Source: JAUUZT01 sp964654015 (lineage in GTDB: Bacteria; Chloroflexota; Dehalococcoidia; GIF9; AB-539-J10). From it: a stretch of DNA of 10,899 bases. Numbering within the stretch: the first letter of the stretch is position 1; each line of letters begins with the position of its first letter. Position numbers and translations under genes: made by a program. Below, one piece after another: positions 1-5,412 of the stretch. The notes beneath the pieces were generated by a model, which saw nothing but the letters and a program-made list of their open reading frames with translations, was not told the DNA's origin and searched no databases. Location: assembly GCA_964654015.1 (NCBI GenBank), contig CAZZHQ010000081.1:1-10899 (forward strand), written 5' to 3'.

Positions 1-39
1 AGAGCAGCTAAAGCACAGCGTAAGCTGAAGCGAATATAG
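1..39 (+). CDS. 3' end of an upstream phage gene (partial)
   Basis: An open frame enters from the left edge and encodes RAAKAQRKLKRI before a TAG stop at 37-39. Only 12 residues are visible. They are strongly basic (six Arg/Lys), like the flexible C-terminal tail of a nucleic-acid-associated or scaffolding-type protein. The family cannot be determined from this fragment. It lies immediately before the putative capsid accessory gene, so a head-module function is the natural inference. The frame fits the start of the window exactly and no competing frame explains it better, but with so little sequence it remains a tentative partial CDS. Confidence 0.5.
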   Translation, partial: RAAKAQRKLKRI

Positions 40-57
40 CAAAAGCAAAATAAAATA

Positions 58-82
58 GGGGCGGTGAAAATGATTCCGCCCC
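58..82 (-). terminator. GC-rich stem-loop; terminator-like on the minus strand
   Basis: GGGGCGG (58-64) pairs perfectly with CCGCCCC (76-82) around an 11-nt loop. On the + strand it is preceded by an A-rich tract (40-57) and followed by no T run. Read on the minus strand, the same hairpin is followed by TATTTTATTTTGCTTTT, the layout of an intrinsic terminator for leftward transcription. All genes here run rightward, so it might block antisense transcripts or simply protect the 5' end of the next mRNA. It ends just before the AAGGAAG ribosome site of the gene at 97. Confidence 0.45.
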
Positions 83-96
83 AAAGGAAGTGAAAA

Positions 97-897
97 ATGC
101 CAGCAACAATGCACAGAAAACATTTCCCCAAGGTTGGGGAGGGAGTAATCTACATACCAGGAGGCGTGCCTTTCGAGGTTGACGCTATACCTCAGTATCC
201 AGCAGGCTCATTTATGAGACTGGGAAACAAGGAGTTCATCTACGCCATAGCTGGAGGTACCCTGAACACCGATTTCGGAGCGATGAACTCCTACAAGCAG
301 AAGGTCGTTGAGGCTCATTGCACTGCTGAGGTTCCAGCCGGGAAGACGGAGATAGAAATCACTATCGATAGCGATGGAAGTCTATCTTACAGCGAAACCG
401 TTGTGAAGGATGAGCTCAAAGGTGGGCAATTCATAGCGTTCCCAGGCAGTGAGAACAGCTATCGCCGAGGCATAATTGGCAATACGGTTAAGGCAGAGGG
501 TGCTGGGGTCGGTGGAAATATAACTATCTATTTAGACTCTCCTACTCCAGCAATAACTCCCATAAATAAGTGGTGCGAGTGCATCAGGAACCCTTATGGC
601 AGCGTCAAGACCGATGGAGATGCACAGGGAATGGTCATGGGTATGCCCACAGTAGCTGCAACCGTCGGCCAGGGACTATGGCTTCAGGTGAGTGGTCCTA
701 ATTGGGCTGCGCCGGTATCTGGAGCAGGTGGGCCAGGCGGTGCTAATGGGTTACTGGAGTGCGTGTTCGTAGCCAATGGCAGTATAGCTGTTCGTAACAC
801 TACTAATATGGCACAACAGCTTGCTGGAGTCGTTATCGCCTTTAAGGACGGTGGTGGACAAGCCTCCCCGTTCATCATGCTCCAGATAGCGCACTAA
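97..897 (+). CDS. Putative capsid accessory/decoration protein
   Basis: A 266-residue, glycine-rich and beta-rich protein without signal peptide or membrane segments. The ATG at 97 is preceded by AAGGAAG at 84-90 with normal spacing. Recognisable short motifs are GxAGGTLNTDF-like sequence near residues 51-60, SYRRGIIGNT (121-130), NPYGSV (165-170), and GLWLQVSGPN (193-202), followed by a Gly-rich loop (209-217) and a strand-like C-terminus. This arrangement resembles a group of phage structural proteins encoded beside capsid genes that I believe are head decoration or accessory proteins, but I cannot name a Pfam family. It does not show a clear HK97 capsid signature (no obvious N-arm or E-loop pattern), so the major capsid protein is more likely upstream. 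The strong hairpins directly after the stop suggest a highly expressed, separately controlled gene. The alternative is that it is itself the major capsid protein. Confidence 0.5.
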   Translation: MPATMHRKHFPKVGEGVIYIPGGVPFEVDAIPQYPAGSFMRLGNKEFIYAIAGGTLNTDFGAMNSYKQKVVEAHCTAEVPAGKTEIEITIDSDGSLSYSETVVKDELKGGQFIAFPGSENSYRRGIIGNTVKAEGAGVGGNITIYLDSPTPAITPINKWCECIRNPYGSVKTDGDAQGMVMGMPTVAATVGQGLWLQVSGPNWAAPVSGAGGPGGANGLLECVFVANGSIAVRNTTNMAQQLAGVVIAFKDGGGQASPFIMLQIAH

Positions 898-898
898 C

Positions 899-923
899 GA
901 GGAGTCCTGCTAGCGGGCTCCTC
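899..923 (+). terminator. Stem-loop 1 after the putative capsid accessory gene
   Basis: Positions 899-907 pair with 915-923 (9 bp including one G-T wobble) around the 7-nt loop TGCTAGC. It begins 2 nt after the TAA stop of the upstream gene. No T run follows, so it is not a textbook intrinsic terminator. It may stabilise the 3' end of the upstream transcript or act together with the next hairpin as a partial terminator or attenuator. Confidence 0.55.
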
Positions 924-928
924 CTTCG

Positions 929-961
929 CCTGGAGGGAGCGGCTAATCTGCTTCCTCCAGG
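929..961 (+). terminator. Stem-loop 2, long 14-bp hairpin
   Basis: CCTGGAGGGAGCGG (929-942) pairs with CTGCTTCCTCCAGG (948-961) around the 5-nt loop CTAAT, giving 14 continuous base pairs with two G-T wobbles. It lies 5 nt after stem-loop 1 and 10 nt before the ribosome site of the next gene. The 3' flank is TTAGAAAAACAAGG, which lacks a T tract. Tandem strong hairpins at this place typically separate an abundantly expressed head gene from less expressed connector genes. RNA stabilisation, partial termination or RNase processing are all possible. Confidence 0.6.
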
Positions 962-984
962 TTAGAAAAACAAGGAGAGTAAAG

Positions 985-1173
985 GTGAGGGTAAGAATAA
1001 TCAAAGGTGTGGCTTCAACTCATGGCACCTTCAATGCCGGCGAAGTGGCTGATGTTCCTGCTGAGGTAGGCAAGGATTGGTGCAAGATGGGAATAGCCAT
1101 GCAGGACAAGAGTCTCGATGGTGGGAAAGAATCTAAGATAAAGAAGGTGAAGAAATGGCAGAAAGAAAGGTAG
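985..1173 (+). CDS. Small phage protein, head-module, GTG start
   Basis: A 62-residue protein starting at GTG 985 with a good AAGGAGAG ribosome site at 972-979. The N-terminal half (RVRIIKG then GTFNAGEVADVPAEVGKDWCKMGIA) has the look of the small phage head-module proteins whose short beta-hairpin carries a 'G...aGevvdvp...a..li..GiA' pattern. These are often encoded between capsid and connector genes and have no firm function. The C-terminus turns very basic (KIKKVKKWQKER). Its last 19 nt overlap the next gene, whose AAGGTGA ribosome site lies inside this reading frame, so the two are probably translationally coupled. Assignment to a family is by pattern only. Confidence 0.65.
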   Translation: MRVRIIKGVASTHGTFNAGEVADVPAEVGKDWCKMGIAMQDKSLDGGKESKIKKVKKWQKER

Positions 1174-1790
1174 GATTTAACTATTTCGAGGGCTTAGCAG
1201 CAGCTGACAAACCCACAGGTGTTACTCCTGGATCGCACTATAGGGAGACAGACACCTATCTGCTGTGGTGGACGCCCGATGGTGATAACTGGGTGCTGGC
1301 AAGCAATGTGATGTATAATCTGGCGGCACTTGAGCATTACAACCATTCCCGCACACGTGTCTATCCCCAGGATATAAGGCTTGTAGCAGAGTTAGTTGCG
1401 GCTGCGGCTAATATATTTGGTGATTGGATAGAGATAATCCCAATAGACACTGTTGACTTTGATTATGAGGTAATAGGTATCGTAATAGAAGAAGCTGATG
1501 CTGCGACAACCTATTTCGTTCAGTTGGGCTTTAGTCTTGTTGATGGAACTGAGCCAACCGAAGCTCAGATTGCAGGAGAGAGGCGAGCACTGCTACCCAC
1601 TCCAGCGGTTCGGGCGACAGAGCTACTTGAAATCAGGAGCCAGAACATCCCTGCAAATGCTAAATTATGGGGAAAGGTGAAGTCCAAGGCTGGAGGCTCT
1701 GAGACAATAGGGATTAGTGTAGTTATAGCAAGACATATTGAGATTACTAATCCAGTGGCGAAGTTAGCTACCTGGCCGTGGTCCACATGA
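1155..1790 (+). CDS. Beta-rich virion structural protein, function unknown
   Basis: A 211-residue protein with ATG at 1155 and AAGGTGA at 1144-1150 inside the preceding gene. Residues 25-50 contain ETDTYLLWWTPDGDNWVLAS, which resembles the short 'Y.ETDT..lY.wDG..Wv' tag found in many phage fibre and appendage proteins. Residues 70-195 are a run of alternating hydrophobic strands ending in ETIGISVVIARH, consistent with a single beta-sandwich domain of the kind carried by phage head or tail appendage proteins. Its position between a head accessory gene and the head-tail connector suggests a head fibre or capsid-surface protein. No catalytic motif or membrane segment is visible. The function is inferred from composition and context only. 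Confidence 0.6.
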   Translation: MAERKVGFNYFEGLAAADKPTGVTPGSHYRETDTYLLWWTPDGDNWVLASNVMYNLAALEHYNHSRTRVYPQDIRLVAELVAAAANIFGDWIEIIPIDTVDFDYEVIGIVIEEADAATTYFVQLGFSLVDGTEPTEAQIAGERRALLPTPAVRATELLEIRSQNIPANAKLWGKVKSKAGGSETIGISVVIARHIEITNPVAKLATWPWST

Positions 1791-1799
1791 GGAGGGAAA

Positions 1800-2774
1800 A
1801 TGGCACTATCTAGCACTGCACTTGTGACGCTCATTCAAGCGAAAGCGCATCTGAGAGTCGATGTGGTGGTCAGTCTCCATGTAAGCGCCGAGTATATCGG
1901 CAAGGGAGACGGCGAGGACACAACTTTCGATCTTGACCATACGCCTATTGCTGGAAGCCTGAAACTATATGTCAATAATGTGTTACAGGTAGAAGACACA
2001 GACTTCTCCCTGGCAACAGCGACTATAACCTTTACTGTAGCGCCGGCTCTTAATCACGGTATAACTGCCGACTATGATTATGCTGCTGCCGATGACACGT
2101 TCGAGAGCTATGATGACGAGCTGCTGGAGAACCTTATCAATGCAGCCACTAAAAAGGCTGAGGATTATACAGGACGAGCCTTTATCCAGAGAACAGTTAC
2201 GGAGCAACGCTTAGGCGATGGCACCAAAGTTATGAGGCTTTATAAGAGACCCATATCTTCTTTCACATCGGTTACTAGATATTACAATGACCGTGTTGGG
2301 ACTGGCGATGCCTCAACCGTGGAATTTACTCTCGATAATACCCCACTGGGTGCCATAACTCTATATGTCGATGGAGTAGAGCAAATCTTGACCACTGATT
2401 ACACGATTAGCGGGGCGACTATAACTTTTGATTCTGCCCCTGGCGATGATACCATGATTAGCGCTAACTACAGAATCAGATTGAGCGACTACCTGGAACA
2501 GTTATCTATTGGACGATTAACCCGCGAGGCTACTTGGGCACTGGATTATATGTATGAAATTATTTACACGGCTGGTTATGCGGCTACCAGGGCAGCTACG
2601 CAAGCGCTAGTACCCGATGCTGTGGCGGCTGTGTTGATGATGGTGGCATATCTTTATGAGAACAGAACTGACCTACTCAAAGGCGAGGTAGTCGCTGAGC
2701 TCGGGTCGGTGACTTACGATATACCCAGCCAGGCGAAAGAGCTGTTGGCACCCCTGAAGGTGAGCTTTTTATGA
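1800..2774 (+). CDS. Head-tail connector protein (HK97 gp6 / phi-E125 gp8 type) with two beta inserts
   Basis: This is the adaptor that assembles as a ring under the portal and starts the neck. The 324-residue protein contains the expected connector elements in order: LVTLIQAKAHLRVD (8-21), DDELLENLINAATKKAEDYTGR (105-126), RLYKRPISSFTSVTRY (146-161), YEIIYTAGYAA (252-262) and the C-terminal helix VPDAVAAVLMMVAYLYENR (271-289). Typical members are only about 100-200 residues. The extra length is explained by two inserts (about residues 31-95 and 164-226) that resemble each other. The start ATG at 1800 follows GGAGGG (1791-1796), which begins right after the previous stop. The stop overlaps the next start as ATGA. 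Family assignment is confident; the role of the inserts is unknown. Confidence 0.85.
   Translation: MALSSTALVTLIQAKAHLRVDVVVSLHVSAEYIGKGDGEDTTFDLDHTPIAGSLKLYVNNVLQVEDTDFSLATATITFTVAPALNHGITADYDYAAADDTFESYDDELLENLINAATKKAEDYTGRAFIQRTVTEQRLGDGTKVMRLYKRPISSFTSVTRYYNDRVGTGDASTVEFTLDNTPLGAITLYVDGVEQILTTDYTISGATITFDSAPGDDTMISANYRIRLSDYLEQLSIGRLTREATWALDYMYEIIYTAGYAATRAATQALVPDAVAAVLMMVAYLYENRTDLLKGEVVAELGSVTYDIPSQAKELLAPLKVSFL
1890..2084 (+). repeat. Beta-domain insert, copy 1 of 2, in the connector
   Basis: Residues 31-95 of the connector. The core pattern is F-x-L-D-x-TP then LYVNNVLQ, TDF, ATITF, AP and I-x-A-x-Y. It matches copy 2 at roughly 25 of 60 aligned positions. The pattern is the one seen in small beta modules of phage fibre and tail proteins ('tF.L..tPi....vyvnGv.q....dYt....tItF..aP..g..I...Y'). 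It sits between the first helix and the DDELLENLI helix, where ordinary gp6-type connectors have only a turn. Confidence 0.75.
2289..2477 (+). repeat. Beta-domain insert, copy 2 of 2, in the connector
   Basis: Residues 164-226 of the connector: GTGD, FTLDNTPLG, ITLYVDGVEQ, TDYTISGATITFDSAP and ISANYRI. It is the diverged sister of copy 1 and shares F-x-L-D-x-TP, LYV-x-x-V-x-Q, TD and ATITF in the same spacing. It interrupts the beta-hairpin region between SFTSVTRY and IIYTAGYAA. Nucleotide similarity is limited to short blocks such as CTATATGTC and GCGACTATAAC, so the duplication or double acquisition is not recent. Confidence 0.75.
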
Positions 2775-3085
2775 CATTGACGAATATCTTGAAACACAGG
2801 GTTACAATCCAACTGAGGGTTGCTACTCAGACGGCCACCGGCGAGACGATAATCTGGACTCCTGTGGAAACCAGGTCTGCTAGGGTAATTCCCCTAGATG
2901 CTCGAGCTCGGGCAGTATATATGCAGATGCAAGGCATAGTATCTCACAAGATTATATTCCGAGGCAGCGTCAGCCTGAGCCTGGGTGACAATCGCTTACT
3001 CTGGAAGGACAAGACACTGGTGCAGGTAGGGCCTGTCCTAGAGCTTGGACATACGACTGTGGTTTTAGCGAAGGAGGATGTATGA
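2771..3085 (+). CDS. Head-tail joining protein (Phage_H_T_join / SPP1 gp16-like)
   Basis: A 104-residue protein that, in its family, plugs or stops the connector pore and bridges to the tail. It shows the family layout: LKHRVTIQLRV at residues 7-17, GETIIWTPVETRSARVIPL at 24-42 (the conserved 'Ge....W......arv.p'), IIFRGSVSLSLGDNRLLWKDK at 61-81, then a C-terminal strand VVLAKEDV. The length fits the usual ~100-120 residues. The ATG at 2771 overlaps the preceding TGA (ATGA) and has AAGGTGA at 2757-2763. The stop overlaps the start of the next gene in the same ATGA fashion, indicating coupled translation through the neck genes. Confidence 0.8.
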   Translation: MTLTNILKHRVTIQLRVATQTATGETIIWTPVETRSARVIPLDARARAVYMQMQGIVSHKIIFRGSVSLSLGDNRLLWKDKTLVQVGPVLELGHTTVVLAKEDV

Positions 3086-3498
3086 CTGGCGAGCACGTGA
3101 CTCTTATAGACAACACGGACAAGGTAATAAAATCCATAGAGCAGAGTGCTTCTAAGCGTATGGCTAAGGCTGTTAATGAGGTCAGGAATGTCGTTTTAGA
3201 GACTCTCAGCGGAAGTCGTACCGGCAGAAGGTATAAGGTGCCGGGGACACAAAGGTTATACACGGCAAGCGCGCCAGGAGAACCTCCTGCACAGGCTACA
3301 GGTGGGTTAAGGGGGTCGATAAAAACAACTGTAAGTGGTGAAGATAAGAAGATTGTAGGAAGAGTCGGGACTGATCTTGAATATGGGAAGGAATTGGAGT
3401 TCGGCTCTCGCAAAGTAGCCCCCAGACCATGGTTGTATCCCAGTTTTGAGAAGGCATCACCGAAAGTAAAGGAGATTTTAGACGGTAAATGGTTCTGA
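3082..3498 (+). CDS. HK97 gp10-like neck/tail completion protein
   Basis: A 138-residue protein with the family signature: an N-terminal helix (12-42), the loop YTASAPGEPPA followed by TGGLRGSI (60-80), and the C-terminal block RVGTDLEYGKELEFGS with RPWLYPSFEKA (94-124), equivalent to 'vgt..YA..vEfGt....aRPfl.PA'. Members act at the head-tail interface or in tail completion. The start ATG at 3082 follows AGGAGG at 3072-3077 and overlaps the previous stop. The length matches the family and nothing appears truncated. Confidence 0.85.
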   Translation: MTGEHVTLIDNTDKVIKSIEQSASKRMAKAVNEVRNVVLETLSGSRTGRRYKVPGTQRLYTASAPGEPPAQATGGLRGSIKTTVSGEDKKIVGRVGTDLEYGKELEFGSRKVAPRPWLYPSFEKASPKVKEILDGKWF

Positions 3499-3505
3499 GG
3501 ATAAT

Positions 3506-3943
3506 ATGACTATAGACACCCAAAAATCGTTGCTTAATCACCTATGGAGCCTCTTGACAGAGGATGCTACCCTGAAAACGGCTATGGGTGATACTGTCAG
3601 GTGTTATTTAACCTGGGCGGAACCAGATGCTGTATTCCCGTATCTCGTGCATCGGATTGATTTCAGAAGGGAGCCTGGGACTTATGCTGTTAAAAGAGCG
3701 ACTTACTATCTGGACATTTGGAGCGATAGTTCTAACGCTGATGAGATATTACTAATACGAGAAAGGCTTATCCAGCTATTAGACGAGCTGATCTTTAGCA
3801 CGGATGACGTGTCCAGAGTCCATATAGAGATAGCTACCGAGGGATTCATACCCGAGGCCGAGCAGGGAATTTGGCATTATGCAACTATGTGGGATATAAT
3901 CTTTAGAAGGGATTCAGAGGCAGCGGCCATAGATGAAAGGTAA
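3506..3943 (+). CDS. Tail terminator protein (DUF3168 / gpU-like)
   Basis: A 145-residue protein in the slot and of the size expected for the tail terminator, which caps the tube end and fixes its final length. Visible elements are an N-terminal helix (SLLNHLWSLLTED), a strand run FPYLVHRIDFRREPG-TYAVKRATYYLDIWSDS around residues 49-79, a long helix (ADEILLIRERLIQLLDEL, 82-99), and a last strand GIWHYATMWDIIFRR near 122-136. This is the alpha/beta pattern of DUF3168-type minor tail proteins. The ATG at 3506 has GAGG at 3497-3500. A 26-nt gap separates it from the major tail protein. Confidence 0.75.
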   Translation: MTIDTQKSLLNHLWSLLTEDATLKTAMGDTVRCYLTWAEPDAVFPYLVHRIDFRREPGTYAVKRATYYLDIWSDSSNADEILLIRERLIQLLDELIFSTDDVSRVHIEIATEGFIPEAEQGIWHYATMWDIIFRRDSEAAAIDER

Positions 3944-3969
3944 AATAAAATGAATACGGAGGTGTTCAA

Positions 3970-5052
3970 ATGGGAAACACAATAGCAAACGTCTTGGTAG
4001 GTGTGGCAAGCCTGGCAATCAGACAGCCGAATGATGCGCTGGCTAAGTGGTCAAGGACTCAAAAATATGCAGGGAGTTACTCCGCCAAGCTCTATAAGGG
4101 AGGCTCGGGAAATGCTGGAAGCACACACGTTGAAATGGTTCCACCTTATGATGTCAACGTTGATGTAGATGCCTTTGTGGCAGACCCCACTGATTATAGC
4201 TTCTGGTATTGGTATAGCGCCGTTACAGGCAACTTCGTCCAGTTCGAGTTGAAATTTGAAGACCCGAATTCCGACGGCTGGATGGAGCTTACTGTCGTTC
4301 CACATCAGAATACTCTAGGCGTTGGGCCGACTACTGGATGGCAGCAAAAGTCATTAGCGCTAACCGACAAGATTGGATACGGCGGAGTCAACGAGACTGG
4401 CGCATCCTTCTTCGATTGGGATTTGGGTGATACAATAGCTGAAGCGGTTACTGGCCCAGCCGGTCAAGCAGAAGCTCCTGTTGTCGGTGATTGGGCGCTA
4501 ACCCGGGTGAGACTGGAATTATGGGAGGCTACTCCGGAGAGGACAGCCTACGTCGATTCATTAGAGATTGATGGAACTGTTTACACTCTTGAACCTGGTG
4601 GCACTGGACCAGCTATGAAGCTGAGCGGCCCTTATACGGAAGTTGGCTATACCGAGGATGGCGTGACTATCAATTATAATGCTGAGGTAGAGAATATCCA
4701 TGTTGAAGAGGAGACTTTCCCTGTTAATGCGTCTCTAAAAGAGGAGTCAGTAGAAATTACCTGTAATATGGCCGAAAGCTCGCTCTACAATATTGATAAG
4801 GCGATGGCAGGGAGTGCTTTAAGTGGCAATATCCTAACGATAGGGGCAGGGGTTTTGAAGGAGATGTCTATTAAAATAACAGGAGAAACTCCTGGAGGGT
4901 TTATCCGCTCATTTGAATTCCCTAGAGTGATTACTGCTGGGGCGGTAGGAATGAGCTATAGGAAAGCCGAGAAGACTGTAGTCCCTATTACCTTCCGAGC
5001 CTTGAAACCTACTAGCGGTGATGTTGGCACTTATGTTGACAATATTGCTTAA
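3970..5052 (+). CDS. Major tail (tube) protein with an inserted lectin-like domain
   Basis: A 360-residue tail tube subunit that polymerises as stacked rings through which DNA passes. The tube fold is split. Residues 2-17 (GNTIANVLVGVASLAI) form the N-terminal strand. Residues 221-347 resume with GYTEDGVTINYNAEVENI, HVEEETFPVNASLKEESVEI, GNILTIGAG, FEFPRVITAGAVGMSYRKAE and KTVVPITFRAL, the classic motifs of siphovirus tube proteins. Between them lies a ~195-residue domain (about 18-216). Typical tube proteins of this type are under about 200 residues, so the insert nearly doubles the protein. The ATG at 3970 has an excellent GGAGGTG at 3958-3964, in keeping with an abundant product. The tail chaperone genes follow directly, as expected. 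The tube assignment is firm; the function of the insert is inferred. Confidence 0.85.
   Translation: MGNTIANVLVGVASLAIRQPNDALAKWSRTQKYAGSYSAKLYKGGSGNAGSTHVEMVPPYDVNVDVDAFVADPTDYSFWYWYSAVTGNFVQFELKFEDPNSDGWMELTVVPHQNTLGVGPTTGWQQKSLALTDKIGYGGVNETGASFFDWDLGDTIAEAVTGPAGQAEAPVVGDWALTRVRLELWEATPERTAYVDSLEIDGTVYTLEPGGTGPAMKLSGPYTEVGYTEDGVTINYNAEVENIHVEEETFPVNASLKEESVEITCNMAESSLYNIDKAMAGSALSGNILTIGAGVLKEMSIKITGETPGGFIRSFEFPRVITAGAVGMSYRKAEKTVVPITFRALKPTSGDVGTYVDNIA
4021..4617 (+). other. Lectin/CBM-like domain inserted in the tail tube protein
   Basis: Residues 18-216 of the major tail protein. The composition is rich in Trp, Tyr and Asp with alternating strands: YAGSYSAKLYKGG (33-45), DVDAFVADPTDYSFWYWY (65-82), FVQFELKFEDPNSDGWMEL (89-107), WQQKSLALTD (124-133), WALTRVRLELWE (175-186) and YVDSLEIDG (194-202). 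The closing motif 'aYVDslEIDGtvY' is common at the end of jelly-roll carbohydrate-binding or concanavalin-like domains. Nothing catalytic is visible. The sequence suggests a surface-exposed glycan-binding or adhesive module repeated on every tube subunit, but binding is not shown. Confidence 0.6.
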
Positions 5053-5064
5053 ATGGAGGCCTAA

Positions 5065-5412
5065 ATGAGCGAAGATATTGAAGTAAGAGAGCTCAAGGCT
5101 AAGGACTTGAAGACACTAATTAAACTATTTGGCAAGCTCAGTCCTCAGTCTAAGGGCGACTTGATGTATCTGGTAAAGGGTGCGTCCGAGGAGGAGAGTC
5201 CCGACTTGACAGCACTTGGGGCTAAAGTTTTTCAGGTTCTACCAGAATTGACCGATGACCTTTATGCCTGGTTAGCTGATATGTGCAATATGAGTGTGCA
5301 AGAGCTAGATGACAAGCCTATAGGAACGCCAATTGAGATAGTAAAGGTGATATTCTCCAGAGCTGAAGTAAAGGATTTTTTCGAGCGAGCGGTTCAAGAA
5401 AGTACGTCTTAA
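5065..5412 (+). CDS. Tail assembly chaperone, short form (gpG-like)
   Basis: A 115-residue, acidic, largely helical protein between the tube and tape measure genes, the invariant place for the gpG/gpGT-type chaperone pair that loads tube subunits on the tape measure. Visible helices include VRELKAKDLKTLIKLFGKL (8-26) and LTDDLYAWLADMCNM (62-76). The C-terminal region (IEIVKVIFSRAEVKDFFERA) contains the frameshift site near codons 104-106. The ATG at 5065 has GGAGG at 5055-5059. Most ribosomes should terminate at TAA 5410-5412; a minority are predicted to shift into the -1 frame and make the long form. Sequence families are poorly conserved here, so the call rests on position, size and the shift site. 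Confidence 0.8.
   Translation: MSEDIEVRELKAKDLKTLIKLFGKLSPQSKGDLMYLVKGASEEESPDLTALGAKVFQVLPELTDDLYAWLADMCNMSVQELDDKPIGTPIEIVKVIFSRAEVKDFFERAVQESTS
5376..5382 (+). promoter_or_regulatory. Programmed -1 ribosomal frameshift site T_TTT_TTC
   Basis: In the zero frame the codons read GAT TTT TTC, so the heptamer T_TTT_TTC fits the X_XXY_YYZ slippery rule with both tRNAs able to re-pair on TTT TTT. The -1 frame is open from 5367 to 5711, so the heptamer falls inside the overlap (5367-5412). A weak candidate stimulatory stem pairs CGAGCGG (5386-5392) with CTGCTCG (5431-5437), 7 bp with one G-T pair and a 38-nt loop, starting 3 nt after the heptamer. Confidence 0.8.

Noticed and set aside
899..961. 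Considered as a tRNA or small RNA gene
   Set aside because: The region is two simple hairpins with no acceptor, anticodon or T-arm consensus. RNA processing or termination is the more economical reading.
2970..3413. 147-residue open frame on the minus strand
   Set aside because: It is antisense to the joining and gp10-like genes, both of which show family motifs. Its composition is unlike a real protein.
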